This document shows, piece by piece, positions 8,094 through 14,862 of a stretch of 18,863 bases of DNA. The DNA lies in NCBI GenBank assembly GCA_964644525.1, contig CAZXWC010000028.1, positions 1 to 18,863 of the forward strand, written 5' to 3'. This DNA is from BM714 sp964644525. Its GTDB lineage: Bacteria; Bacillota; Clostridia; Peptostreptococcales; BM714. The notes under the pieces are model-generated. The model saw nothing but the letters and a program-made list of their open reading frames with translations. It had not been told where the DNA came from and did not search any database. The position numbers and the translations under genes are program-made. The stretch's first letter is position 1, and each line of letters starts with the position of its first letter.

Positions 8094-10091
8094 CTATTCC
8101 TCCATCATTGTCATGAAAGCCTTTTCATCTATGATTTCGACTCCCAACTCCACTGCCTTGTCATATTTTGATCCCGGTGCTTGTCCGGAAAGAAGATAGT
8201 CTGTCTTATTGCTGACGCTTGATGAAACCCTTCCTCCTCGGCCCTCTATAAGTTTCTTGGCTTCGGATCTTGTGAAATCTGCCAAAGTGCCGGTCAATAC
8301 AAAAGTTTTTCCATCAAGGCTTTTGCCTGCAGTTTCCGTAGAATCGACCCGGGTCAGTTTTAATCCGACCTCCTTGAGCTTGCCCAATATGGAAAGATTG
8401 TTGGGGTCCTTGAAGAAGGCCTCCAGGCTCTCCGCCATCTTAGGACCTATTTCCGCAACACCGGTCACTTCATCGCGCCCGGCACCCATCAATGCCTCCA
8501 TGCTTTTGAAACGATCCGATAGAACTTTGGCTGCGCGGCTTCCTATGTGCCTTATGCCAAGCGCAAAAATAAGCCTGGACATGCCTCTGCTCTTGGATTC
8601 CTCTATTGCTTTCAAAAGATTGTCGGCTGACTTGCTCCCCATCCTCTCCATTTTTAAAAGATCTTCTTTTTTTAACTTATACAGATCGGACGGATCTCCT
8701 ATAAGATTGTTTTCCATAAGCTGGGTTACTATTGATTCTCCCAATCCGTCTATGTCCATAGCGTCTTTGGACACAAAATGTATTATTCCCCTGCGCAGTT
8801 GTGCCGGACAACCTGCATTCACGCACCTGAGAGCCGCTTCTCCCTCGAAGCGGACGGTTTTCTCTCCGCATGAAGGACAAACCGCGGGAAATTCAAAAGG
8901 CTTTTCTTGTCCAGTTCTCCTGTCTGCAATAACACGAACCACTTCGGGTATAATGTCTCCCGCCTTATGTATTATTATTCTATCTTTTATTCTTATGTCC
9001 TTTTCTTTTATAAAATCTTCATTGTGCAGTGTTGCCCGACTTACAAGCGATCCAGCCACACGAACAGGCTTTAGGACTGCAGCTGGAGTTATCGCTCCGG
9101 TTCGGCCCACCTGAACAATTATGTCAAGGACTTCGGTTTCTTTTTCTTCTGCAGGAAACTTGTAGGCAATTGCCCATCTGGGGCTTTTGGATTTTTCTCC
9201 AAGCCTCTTTTGCATTTCCAAGTCGTCTACTTTTATTACTATCCCGTCTATGTCGTATTCAAGCCCGTGTCTCTTTTCTGTCCACTCTTTTGTGAAATCT
9301 ATAGCCGGCTCAATACCTTCAAATGTATTGTATTTGGAAACGACAAAGCCCATGTCTTTTAAAAAGTCCAGCGATCCGGTGTGGCTGATAAGACTTTCGG
9401 AATCAATCTCCAGCGCCGCAAATACGAAAAGGTCCAGTCTTCTTTTGGCCGCAATCTTTGAGTCGAGCTGCCTGAGCGATCCTGCTGCTGCATTCCTTGG
9501 GTTGGCAAAAGGCGAAAGTCCATTTTCTTCCTGGAGCCTATTAAGTCTTGCGAAAGTCTTCTTGGACATGTAGGCCTCGCCCCTCACTTGCATGTCAATG
9601 GGCCTTTTTAGAAGCAGTGGAAGGCTTCTTACGGTTTTCAGGTTTTCAGTTATATCTTCACCTACCAGTCCGTTTCCTCTTGTCGCGCCCTGGACAAAAC
9701 GACCTTTTTCATACTTCAGAGCCACTGTGAGTCCGTCTATCTTGAATTCTACAGCGTATCTTATTTTTCCCGGATTGCCCAATTCTTTTCTTGTCCTGGA
9801 ATCGAAAGCCCTGAGGTCTTCAGGCCCGAAAGCGTTGTCAAGACTTAGGAGTGGCAAACCGTGGCTTACCTGGCCAAATGAATCTATAGGCTCTCCCCCA
9901 ACTCTCTGGGTTGGAGAATCCGGCATAGCCAGTTGGGGATAGCTTTCCTCTAGTCTTATTAGCTCCCGCATAAGCAAGTCATACTCCCGGTCTGTTATTT
10001 GCGGGGCGTCCTTGACATAATATAATTGCTCATGACGCCTTATGGAATCTACAAGTTCTTTTATTCTTTTTGCTTGGGGGCTTTTGTCCAC
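8094..10091 (-). CDS. ligA: NAD-dependent DNA ligase LigA
   Basis: Seals nicks in replication and repair using NAD. From the GTG start it has 665 residues, as expected. In order are the Ia domain (REYDLLMREL), SLDNAF, the adenylation motif with nucleophilic lysine in EFKIDGLTV (about residue 117), the OB fold, a four-cysteine zinc finger (CPSCGEKT ... RCVNAGCPAQ), helix-hairpin-helix repeats (HIGSRAAKVL, GVAEIGPKMAESL) and a C-terminal BRCT domain (GKTFVLTGTLADFTRSEAKK). The GTG at 10091 is preferred because GGGAGG lies 7 bases upstream. An in-frame ATG at 10106, which overlaps the pcrA stop as TGATG, would add five residues but has no ribosome site. Either way it is tightly coupled to pcrA. 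Confidence 0.96.
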   Translation of the reverse strand: MDKSPQAKRIKELVDSIRRHEQLYYVKDAPQITDREYDLLMRELIRLEESYPQLAMPDSPTQRVGGEPIDSFGQVSHGLPLLSLDNAFGPEDLRAFDSRTRKELGNPGKIRYAVEFKIDGLTVALKYEKGRFVQGATRGNGLVGEDITENLKTVRSLPLLLKRPIDMQVRGEAYMSKKTFARLNRLQEENGLSPFANPRNAAAGSLRQLDSKIAAKRRLDLFVFAALEIDSESLISHTGSLDFLKDMGFVVSKYNTFEGIEPAIDFTKEWTEKRHGLEYDIDGIVIKVDDLEMQKRLGEKSKSPRWAIAYKFPAEEKETEVLDIIVQVGRTGAITPAAVLKPVRVAGSLVSRATLHNEDFIKEKDIRIKDRIIIHKAGDIIPEVVRVIADRRTGQEKPFEFPAVCPSCGEKTVRFEGEAALRCVNAGCPAQLRRGIIHFVSKDAMDIDGLGESIVTQLMENNLIGDPSDLYKLKKEDLLKMERMGSKSADNLLKAIEESKSRGMSRLIFALGIRHIGSRAAKVLSDRFKSMEALMGAGRDEVTGVAEIGPKMAESLEAFFKDPNNLSILGKLKEVGLKLTRVDSTETAGKSLDGKTFVLTGTLADFTRSEAKKLIEGRGGRVSSSVSNKTDYLLSGQAPGSKYDKAVELGVEIIDEKAFMTMMEE

Positions 10092-10105
10092 GTCTTTTCC
10101 TCCCA

Positions 10106-12289
10106 TCAGATTATTTCGAGCGGTGCGAAGCCAAGCATTAATTTTTTCATGCCCTTTTGGTCGAAGGCTATGGTAAGCTCGGTTTTTTCCCCAGAGCCTT
10201 TTACGCTTATAACCATTCCATCGCCAAAAGTTTTGTGCCTAACCTTTACTCCGGGCTTCATCCCTTTGTATGTTGACTCACTCACTATGGATGCTGACTT
10301 AACGTCCCTGCAGAAACTCACTCTGTCATCGAATGACCCGGATTGCCTCTTGTTGGTTATTTCATCCTCTATTCGTCCTTTTATCAGATCCTTTGGTATT
10401 TCAACCAGAAAACGGGACATTGGATTGCTTTTTGTCCGCCCGTGCTGCATCCTTTTTGCCGCGTGTGTCATGTAGAGATGTCTTTGCGCCCTCGTTATTC
10501 CCACATAGCAAAGCCTTCTCTCTTCCTCAATCTCCTTGTCGTCGCCCAAAGCCCTGAATCCCGGGAAAATACCGTCTTCCATTCCTACCATGAATACACA
10601 GGGGAATTCGAGTCCTTTGGCGCTGTGGAGGGTCATAAGCACAACCTGGTCTTCTGTCTCCTCGTAGTTGTCGAGATCACTCATAAGAGATATTCCCTGC
10701 AGGTATGTTTCAAGGTTCGCGTCAGGATTTTTCCTCTCAAATTCATCTATGGAGGAAGCAAGTTCCTCTATGTTCTCTATGCGCGTGGAAGCCTCTACTG
10801 TGTCCTTAAGCACAAGTTCCTCCACATAGCCGGTACTTTCTATTACTGATGCCAGTATTTCAGATACAGGGCAATCGTCTTTTTTTTCTATGAGTACTTT
10901 CATGAAATCGGCAAAAGAACTCAGGCTTCTCTCGGCTTTGGCCGACAAACCTACTGATTCGATGTTCAATAGTATATTAAAGGAGTCTGTATCGGCTGCA
11001 GCCGCCGCTTCCTTTATTTTTTCAACGCTTCTCCCACCGATTCCCCTCTTTGGCACATTTATCACTCTGAAAAGGCTTACATCGTCCTTCTGATTATGGG
11101 CAAGCTTCATATATGCCATGAGATCCTTGATTTCTTTTCGGTCGTAGAATTTACGTCCTCCAACGACCTTGTAGGGAATGGCGTTTCTCATCAGCATTTC
11201 CTCTATTACCCTCGATTGAGAATTCATTCTGTAAAGCACTGCAAAATCGCGGTTTTCCAAAGATTCACGGTACTTGAGGTCCTCTATTGTCTTTACTATA
11301 TATTCCGCTTCCTTGTATTCATTGTAAGCCTTGTGGTAGCGTATGCGCTCCCCATTCTCGTTTTCCGTCCAGAGTTTCTTTTTCTTGCGGCTCATGTTGC
11401 CCTTTATTATTTCATTGGCGGCCTTCAGTATTCTCTTGGTAGACCTGTAATTCTGTTCAAGCTTTATAGTCCTGGCTCCGGGATAGTCTTTTTCAAAATC
11501 GAGTATGTTCCTTATGTCCGCTCCTCTGAATTTATAAATGGACTGGTCCGCATCTCCTACCACACAAATATTTTTATGTTTCTTGGCCAATTGCTTTATG
11601 AGGCGGTATTGGGCCTTGTTTGTATCCTGATACTCGTCCACCATTATATACTGGAACCTGTCCTGGAATTTTTCGAGAATTTCCGGCTCTTTTGAAAACA
11701 ATTCGATTGTCTTGTTTATAAGGTCGTCAAAATCAAGAGCATTGTTTGCCTTAAGGCGCCTCTGGTACCTGTCGTATACCTCCCACACTTTTCGCTGGTC
11801 AATGCTGTGCTGATATTTTTCCCTGTATTTGTCGGGGGTCAGAAGGCGGTCCTTGGCGCGGCTGATCTGGTTTATCATGTACTTGGGTTCATATTCATCT
11901 TTCAGTCCCAATGTCTTAATTATGTCCTTCACAACTGTTTTCTGATCAGCCGAATCGTATATTACAAAGTCCCTGGTATAGCCGAGCTTGTCTATATTGC
12001 TCCTTAGTATGCGCACACATGCCGAGTGGAATGTGCTGACCCACATTTTTCCAGATGCGTCTCCCACAAGTTCTTGCACACGATTTTTCATCTCGTTTGC
12101 GGCCTTGTTTGTGAAAGTTATGGCGAGTATTGACGAGGGCTGTATGCCGAGTTCGTCTATAAGATAGGCTATTCTGAATGTAAGAACTCTTGTTTTTCCG
12201 CTTCCCGCCCCCGCCACTACAAGCACGGGACCTTCCGTATGTTTTACCGCTTCAATCTGCATTTTGTTCAATTTTGTCAAATCCATCAT
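10106..12289 (-). CDS. pcrA: ATP-dependent DNA helicase PcrA (UvrD family)
   Basis: 3'-5' superfamily 1 helicase acting in nucleotide excision repair, rolling-circle replication and clearing of recombinases or stalled RNA polymerase. Length is 727 residues. The Q-motif region LNKMQIEAV (8-15), Walker A GAGSGKT (27-33), motif Ib-like TFHSACVRILR, motif II DEYQDT (218-223), motif III GDADQSIYKFRGA (245-257), and late motifs VVLMTLHSAKGLEF and YVGITRAQRHLY are all present. The C-terminus (about 675-727, MKPGVKVRHKTFGDGMV) is the Tudor-like RNA polymerase-binding module. Two adjacent ATGs open the gene; the second (12286) lies 7 bases from GGAG and may be the true start, while the first is only 4 away. 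First gene of the pcrA-ligA-gatCAB block. Confidence 0.96.
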   Translation of the reverse strand: MMDLTKLNKMQIEAVKHTEGPVLVVAGAGSGKTRVLTFRIAYLIDELGIQPSSILAITFTNKAANEMKNRVQELVGDASGKMWVSTFHSACVRILRSNIDKLGYTRDFVIYDSADQKTVVKDIIKTLGLKDEYEPKYMINQISRAKDRLLTPDKYREKYQHSIDQRKVWEVYDRYQRRLKANNALDFDDLINKTIELFSKEPEILEKFQDRFQYIMVDEYQDTNKAQYRLIKQLAKKHKNICVVGDADQSIYKFRGADIRNILDFEKDYPGARTIKLEQNYRSTKRILKAANEIIKGNMSRKKKKLWTENENGERIRYHKAYNEYKEAEYIVKTIEDLKYRESLENRDFAVLYRMNSQSRVIEEMLMRNAIPYKVVGGRKFYDRKEIKDLMAYMKLAHNQKDDVSLFRVINVPKRGIGGRSVEKIKEAAAAADTDSFNILLNIESVGLSAKAERSLSSFADFMKVLIEKKDDCPVSEILASVIESTGYVEELVLKDTVEASTRIENIEELASSIDEFERKNPDANLETYLQGISLMSDLDNYEETEDQVVLMTLHSAKGLEFPCVFMVGMEDGIFPGFRALGDDKEIEEERRLCYVGITRAQRHLYMTHAAKRMQHGRTKSNPMSRFLVEIPKDLIKGRIEDEITNKRQSGSFDDRVSFCRDVKSASIVSESTYKGMKPGVKVRHKTFGDGMVISVKGSGEKTELTIAFDQKGMKKLMLGFAPLEII

Positions 12290-12320
12290 CTTGCTCCCTT
12301 CGATTCTTATAAATTGATTT

Positions 12321-12332
12321 TATATTATATCC
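12321..12332 (-). promoter_or_regulatory. candidate -10 region for the pcrA operon
   Basis: On the minus strand GGGATATAATATA contains TATAAT at 12324-12329, about 35 bases before the pcrA start. No convincing -35 box stands at 16-18 bases, so the call rests on the -10 and its position in a divergent gap of 113 bases. Confidence 0.45.
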
Positions 12333-12363
12333 CATTCTTGTTCAAACAAAAGCAAGAGTTTTT

Positions 12364-12372
12364 TGGTATAAT
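12364..12372 (+). promoter_or_regulatory. extended -10 promoter of the small membrane protein gene
   Basis: TGGTATAAT is a perfect extended -10 (TGnTATAAT). No good -35 is seen at normal spacing. The predicted transcript start near 12379 leaves about 24 bases before the ATG at 12403, enough for the ribosome site. It faces away from the pcrA promoter. Confidence 0.65.
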
Positions 12373-12402
12373 GGTTAAAAGACTTTTGGTGAGGTGATAC
12401 GC

Positions 12403-12726
12403 ATGAATACTTTTGACGACAAGGACTACAAAGATAAATTTCAGGATGTTGAATTCGAGACCGTTGAAATTGATCCCGATGTAGAGGAAAAAATAGAGGA
12501 AATAAAGCTTGTTCAGAAAAGGCAAAGACGGAAGCAGCGATACGGCGGAAACCCGAAAGAAAAAAAATTTTTTTCTTATCTTTGGACAATTGCAAAAATC
12601 GCCATTTTCATTTTTGTGCTGCTGCCTATCTTGATTTCCATCTTGGGATTCACTGTTCAGTTTCTGTTTTTTGCAATACCTGTCTTTATTCTGGTCATGT
12701 TTTTAATGCGGCTTTTGGGCCGTTAG
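12403..12726 (+). CDS. small membrane protein with charged N-terminal half, function unknown
   Basis: A 107-residue protein not matched to a named family. Residues 1-33 are very acidic (FDDKDYKDKFQDVEFETVE), residues 36-55 are strongly basic (KLVQKRQRRKQR and PKEKK), and the remainder is hydrophobic, with two likely membrane helices at about 60-82 and 86-103, ending MRLLGR. There is no signal peptide, so the charged half should sit in the cytoplasm. The start ATG at 12403 follows GGTGAGGTG (12388-12396); a GTG nine bases earlier lies inside that ribosome site and is rejected. It is a single-gene unit with its own promoter and terminator. The acidic-then-basic pattern could suit interaction with nucleic acid or a partner protein, but nothing proves it. 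Confidence 0.85.
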   Translation: MNTFDDKDYKDKFQDVEFETVEIDPDVEEKIEEIKLVQKRQRRKQRYGGNPKEKKFFSYLWTIAKIAIFIFVLLPILISILGFTVQFLFFAIPVFILVMFLMRLLGR

Positions 12727-12771
12727 ATGCAAATAATTTCAAAATTTGTCCTTTATAAAAGCAAATGAGTC

Positions 12772-12797
12772 AAAACCCCGGTCGCTTCCGGGGTTTT
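12772..12797. terminator. bidirectional intrinsic terminator
   Basis: AAAACCCCGG (12772-12781) and CCGGGGTTTT (12788-12797) form a perfect 10-base stem with a six-base loop TCGCTT. The A and T ends make it usable from both sides. It lies between the convergent membrane-protein gene and thioredoxin-like gene. Confidence 0.9.
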
Positions 12798-12839
12798 GCT
12801 TGTTTAAGGGTCTATCCCGCTCTTTCAAAGTAAAGAATT

Positions 12840-13163
12840 TCAAAATATCATTTTGTAGTAGCGGTCGAGTTTTATATCAAGTTCCTTTATGCTCACGCGC
12901 ATCGATTCTCTGATTGTTTCCTTTCCGTGCACATATGCCAGCAGGCCCGGCAATGCGAAAATACCGAATTTGCCCGATGCTTGCGGCCTCTTGTCCATGT
13001 CGATCCTGCAGCAGTCGATTTCAGGGTAATTCTTCAAAAGTTCCTCCAATTTGACTCCAAAAGATTGGCATACCGGGCATTCCTTAGATGAAAAATAAAG
13101 CAAGACGAATTTTTTCGTATGAATAATGTTTTCAATCATATTCAAATCATAAATTGTTTTCAT
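12840..13163 (-). CDS. thioredoxin-like protein with CPVC active site
   Basis: Single thioredoxin-fold protein of 107 residues, cytoplasmic (no signal peptide). The strand FVLLYFSS precedes the redox pair Cys29-Pro-Val-Cys32. The cis-proline region reads ALPGLL (Pro72), where classical thioredoxin has a VPT or IPT type sequence. Cys51-Cys52 are extra. It most resembles the short thioredoxin-family proteins with an xPVC or CSVC site found in Firmicutes, not a canonical WCGPC thioredoxin. The ATG is preceded by GAGGGG. It is divergent from a ferritin-like diiron gene with 120 bases between them, which may mean a shared redox or peroxide response. The substrate is unknown. Confidence 0.88.
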   Translation of the reverse strand: MKTIYDLNMIENIIHTKKFVLLYFSSKECPVCQSFGVKLEELLKNYPEIDCCRIDMDKRPQASGKFGIFALPGLLAYVHGKETIRESMRVSIKELDIKLDRYYKMIF

Positions 13164-13283
13164 TTTATTTCCCCTCTTTCATTATACACCTTAAATAGTT
13201 TGAAATGCTTCTTTTACTCCTGTTTTAAAAAAATAATGAAGGGTATCAATCGAAGGGATGAAATATTAAAAGGAGGGTTTTTT

Positions 13284-13769
13284 ATGAAGATTCACAACTA
13301 TGCAATGGAAAGGGAAGAAGCCGCCAAAAAATATTATGAAAATCTTTCTGAATGCGCAAGAAGCACCGGAATAAAAAAAATATTCGCCGCCCTTGCAGAA
13401 GAGGAACAAAAGCATTTTGATCTTCTTAAAAATACAGAAAACCGAGAGGGGATGCAGAAAAAAACAGACTTGCTTGAAAATGCAGAAAAACTGCTTGTCT
13501 CCTCCCTTAAAAACAATGACGAATTTCTCTGCAATTCAGAAACTATCAATGCTTACCAAAAGGCTGTCGAAATGGAACATGAAAGCATAAAAATTTACGA
13601 GAACGCCTTCGCCGAAGCAAACAATCCCGGTGAAAAAGCGACTTTCAGATTTTTGGCCGACCAGGAAATCAAACACAAATCCCTAATTGAAAACATTATT
13701 GAATTTGTGACAAAACCTGACAGAACTGTTGAGCATGCTGAGTTTGCACGTTTCGAAACAGAGGAATGA
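13284..13769 (+). CDS. rubrerythrin-like (ferritin-like) diiron protein, first copy
   Basis: A four-helix-bundle diiron protein of 161 residues, of the COG1633 type. The metal ligands are readable: Glu11 with Tyr18 in helix 1, E41-x-x-H44 (EEEQKH) in helix 2, Glu98 with Tyr105 in helix 3, and E128-x-x-H131 (DQEIKH) in helix 4. There is no C-terminal rubredoxin domain, so electrons would have to come from another protein. Likely roles are peroxide reduction or iron oxidation; which one cannot be told. The start at 13284 follows AGGAGG (13271-13276) at 7 bases. The frame extends upstream to 13119 but only over non-coding DNA and the opposite gene. A weak TTGAAA/TTTAAA pair at 13200-13229 may be its promoter. 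Confidence 0.88.
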   Translation: MKIHNYAMEREEAAKKYYENLSECARSTGIKKIFAALAEEEQKHFDLLKNTENREGMQKKTDLLENAEKLLVSSLKNNDEFLCNSETINAYQKAVEMEHESIKIYENAFAEANNPGEKATFRFLADQEIKHKSLIENIIEFVTKPDRTVEHAEFARFETEE

Positions 13770-13797
13770 CCTTATGATTTTGCCTTTTTGCCGGCTA

Positions 13798-13806
13798 TGA
13801 TATAAT
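13798..13806 (+). promoter_or_regulatory. extended -10 promoter of the two-CxxC protein gene
   Basis: TGATATAAT fits the extended -10 pattern TGnTATAAT. It lies 28 bases after the stop of the ferritin-like gene and 31 bases before the ATG at 13837. A TTTTGC box 17 bases upstream is a poor -35. Confidence 0.6.
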
Positions 13807-13836
13807 GTCCTTGAGTAAGCCTTGGAGGTGCGGCAA

Positions 13837-14139
13837 ATGAAAAGCAAAATTCTCGACAATCAAATCGCTTTTTGGGACATAGGTGACGATACAAGGCAAT
13901 TTTTTGAAGACAGTTGCGAGAAAACTGCTTTCAAGCCCTACAACAAGAAGAGGGCCTTATACAGCCCCGGGGAAAAACCTTCAGAACTGGTTCTTGAAAA
14001 AGGTTTGTTCTGGTGCCCTTACTGCAGGCAAAAGGTGTTTTTCGTAAAAGACAGGTATCTTGGCATAAAGCGCTGTCCTCTTTGCGGAATTTCAGAAAAC
14101 GATTTTCATGTCAAAAAAGAAAACAGAAAAAAACAATGA
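13837..14139 (+). CDS. small two-CxxC (zinc-ribbon-like) protein, function unknown
   Basis: A soluble protein of 100 residues, not assigned to a family. The N-terminal half (AFWDIGDDTRQFFEDSC, then a basic KPYNKKRALYSPGEKP) has no known motif. The C-terminal half has two CxxC pairs, Cys60-Pro-Tyr-Cys63 and Cys80-Pro-Leu-Cys83, 16 residues apart, with aromatic and basic residues between (KVFFVKDRYLGIKRC). That is the pattern of a zinc ribbon or rubredoxin-like knuckle. The tail is very basic. The start at 13837 is set by GGAGGTG (13824-13830), with an ATG 6 bases on; an in-frame TTG upstream overlaps the ribosome site. It has its own promoter, so it need not work with the neighbouring diiron protein. 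Nucleic-acid binding, metal binding or electron transfer are all possible. Confidence 0.8.
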   Translation: MKSKILDNQIAFWDIGDDTRQFFEDSCEKTAFKPYNKKRALYSPGEKPSELVLEKGLFWCPYCRQKVFFVKDRYLGIKRCPLCGISENDFHVKKENRKKQ

Positions 14140-14175
14140 AGCGGGCCATTCATCTTAGATGGAAATGGGTCGCTT
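14139..14175. terminator. possible bidirectional terminator hairpin
   Basis: AAGCG (14139-14143) and CGCTT (14171-14175) enclose CCATT/AATGG and CATC/GATG pairings, giving an imperfect stem with a two-base internal loop and a small bulge. T-rich sequence follows on the plus strand, and the minus strand has a T-rich tract beyond 14136. It separates convergent genes, which supports the call, but the stem is weak compared with the other terminators here. Confidence 0.45.
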
Positions 14176-14197
14176 TTGCATTGTTTGAATTTTATTT

Positions 14198-14755
14198 TCA
14201 GTCCCCGAAAACAAATTCCACCCTCTCTTTGAATTCCTCATACATGGCTATTCCCTCAAGATCGGACAAACTTTCAACAAGGGATTTATAGTACCATTTC
14301 TGGTCTTCGTATCCGGCATTGAATCTGTTCCAAAAATTCCCCTTCGCTTTAGGATTGTCCCTGCTCATGCTTCTGATGTTGCTCAGCTTGTCTGCGCAAC
14401 TTATGGTCTTGATTTCAATTTTCGCGTCCGCAAGAAATCGCACTGTATGATCCTTTCGCTCCTTCCACGGTGAATTTTCCCGGTTTTCCAAAACTTCTGA
14501 AGCTCCCAGCACATACTCCAGCACTTTTTCCCCGAATTCCTTTCTTATGGTCTTTTCCTCAACTTGCGTATCCTCAAGTGTATCATGAAGTATTCCTGCC
14601 GCAACCATTTCTTCGGATGCACCGCTGGCGATTAATATAAGCCCGACTTCGACCGGATGGACTATGTATGGTGTTTCCATACCTTTTCTTTTTTGTCCCT
14701 CATGAGCCGCAACCGCTAGCTTGAGAGCCTTTCCTATAATACCTGTTTTTCCCAT
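14198..14755 (-). CDS. HD-domain hydrolase of the SpoT/MESH1 (small alarmone hydrolase) type
   Basis: Stand-alone HD phosphohydrolase of 185 residues. The order of motifs matches the (p)ppGpp hydrolase domain of Rel/SpoT and MESH1: AHEGQKRKG (17-25) with TPYIVHP (His33), GILHDTLEDT (His57-Asp58, with the Glu61-Asp62 pair needed for hydrolysis in that family), and CADKLSNIRSM (Asp122). There is no synthetase or TGS/ACT domain. The expected reaction is removal of the 3' pyrophosphate from (p)ppGpp, or from a related nucleotide; the C-terminal stretch (NFWNRFNAGYEDQKWYY) differs from long Rel proteins, so the substrate is not certain. The ATG at 14755 has GGAGGG upstream. It is divergent from a diguanylate cyclase. 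Confidence 0.88.
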   Translation of the reverse strand: MGKTGIIGKALKLAVAAHEGQKRKGMETPYIVHPVEVGLILIASGASEEMVAAGILHDTLEDTQVEEKTIRKEFGEKVLEYVLGASEVLENRENSPWKERKDHTVRFLADAKIEIKTISCADKLSNIRSMSRDNPKAKGNFWNRFNAGYEDQKWYYKSLVESLSDLEGIAMYEEFKERVEFVFGD

Positions 14756-14779
14756 GAATTTCCCTCCAAATGTTTAAAA

Positions 14780-14820
14780 CTTTTATATTTAGCTATATAT
14801 ATATTATATAATATAAACAA
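14780..14820. promoter_or_regulatory. AT-rich divergent promoter region
   Basis: A run of almost pure A/T between the HD hydrolase and diguanylate cyclase genes. On the plus strand TATAAT stands at 14807-14812. On the minus strand TTGTTT (14815-14820) stands 17 bases before TATAGC. Both genes probably start here, but alternating TATATA makes the exact boxes ambiguous. Confidence 0.4.
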
Positions 14821-14862
14821 ATTAAATCGACAAAATATTGAATAAAGGAGGCTGATGCGCCA

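Noticed and set aside
8209..9114. Plus-strand open frame of 301 codons inside ligA
   Set aside because: It is the complement of a fully recognisable ligase with zinc finger and BRCT domains. The long frame reflects codon bias of the real strand.
11096..11695. Plus-strand open frame of 199 codons inside pcrA
   Set aside because: Antisense to core helicase motifs, with no family resemblance.
13181..13186. TATAAT on the minus strand just before the thioredoxin-like gene
   Set aside because: A transcript from it would begin at or inside the ribosome site, leaving almost no leader, and no -35 box is present.
13119..13283. N-terminal extension of the ferritin-like gene
   Set aside because: The frame is open, but AGGAGG sits just before the ATG at 13284 and the extra residues overlap the divergent thioredoxin-like gene.
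14791..14817. Alternating TATATA tract as a replication origin or regulator operator
   Set aside because: There are no DnaA boxes or repeated operator-like units; promoter AT-richness explains it.
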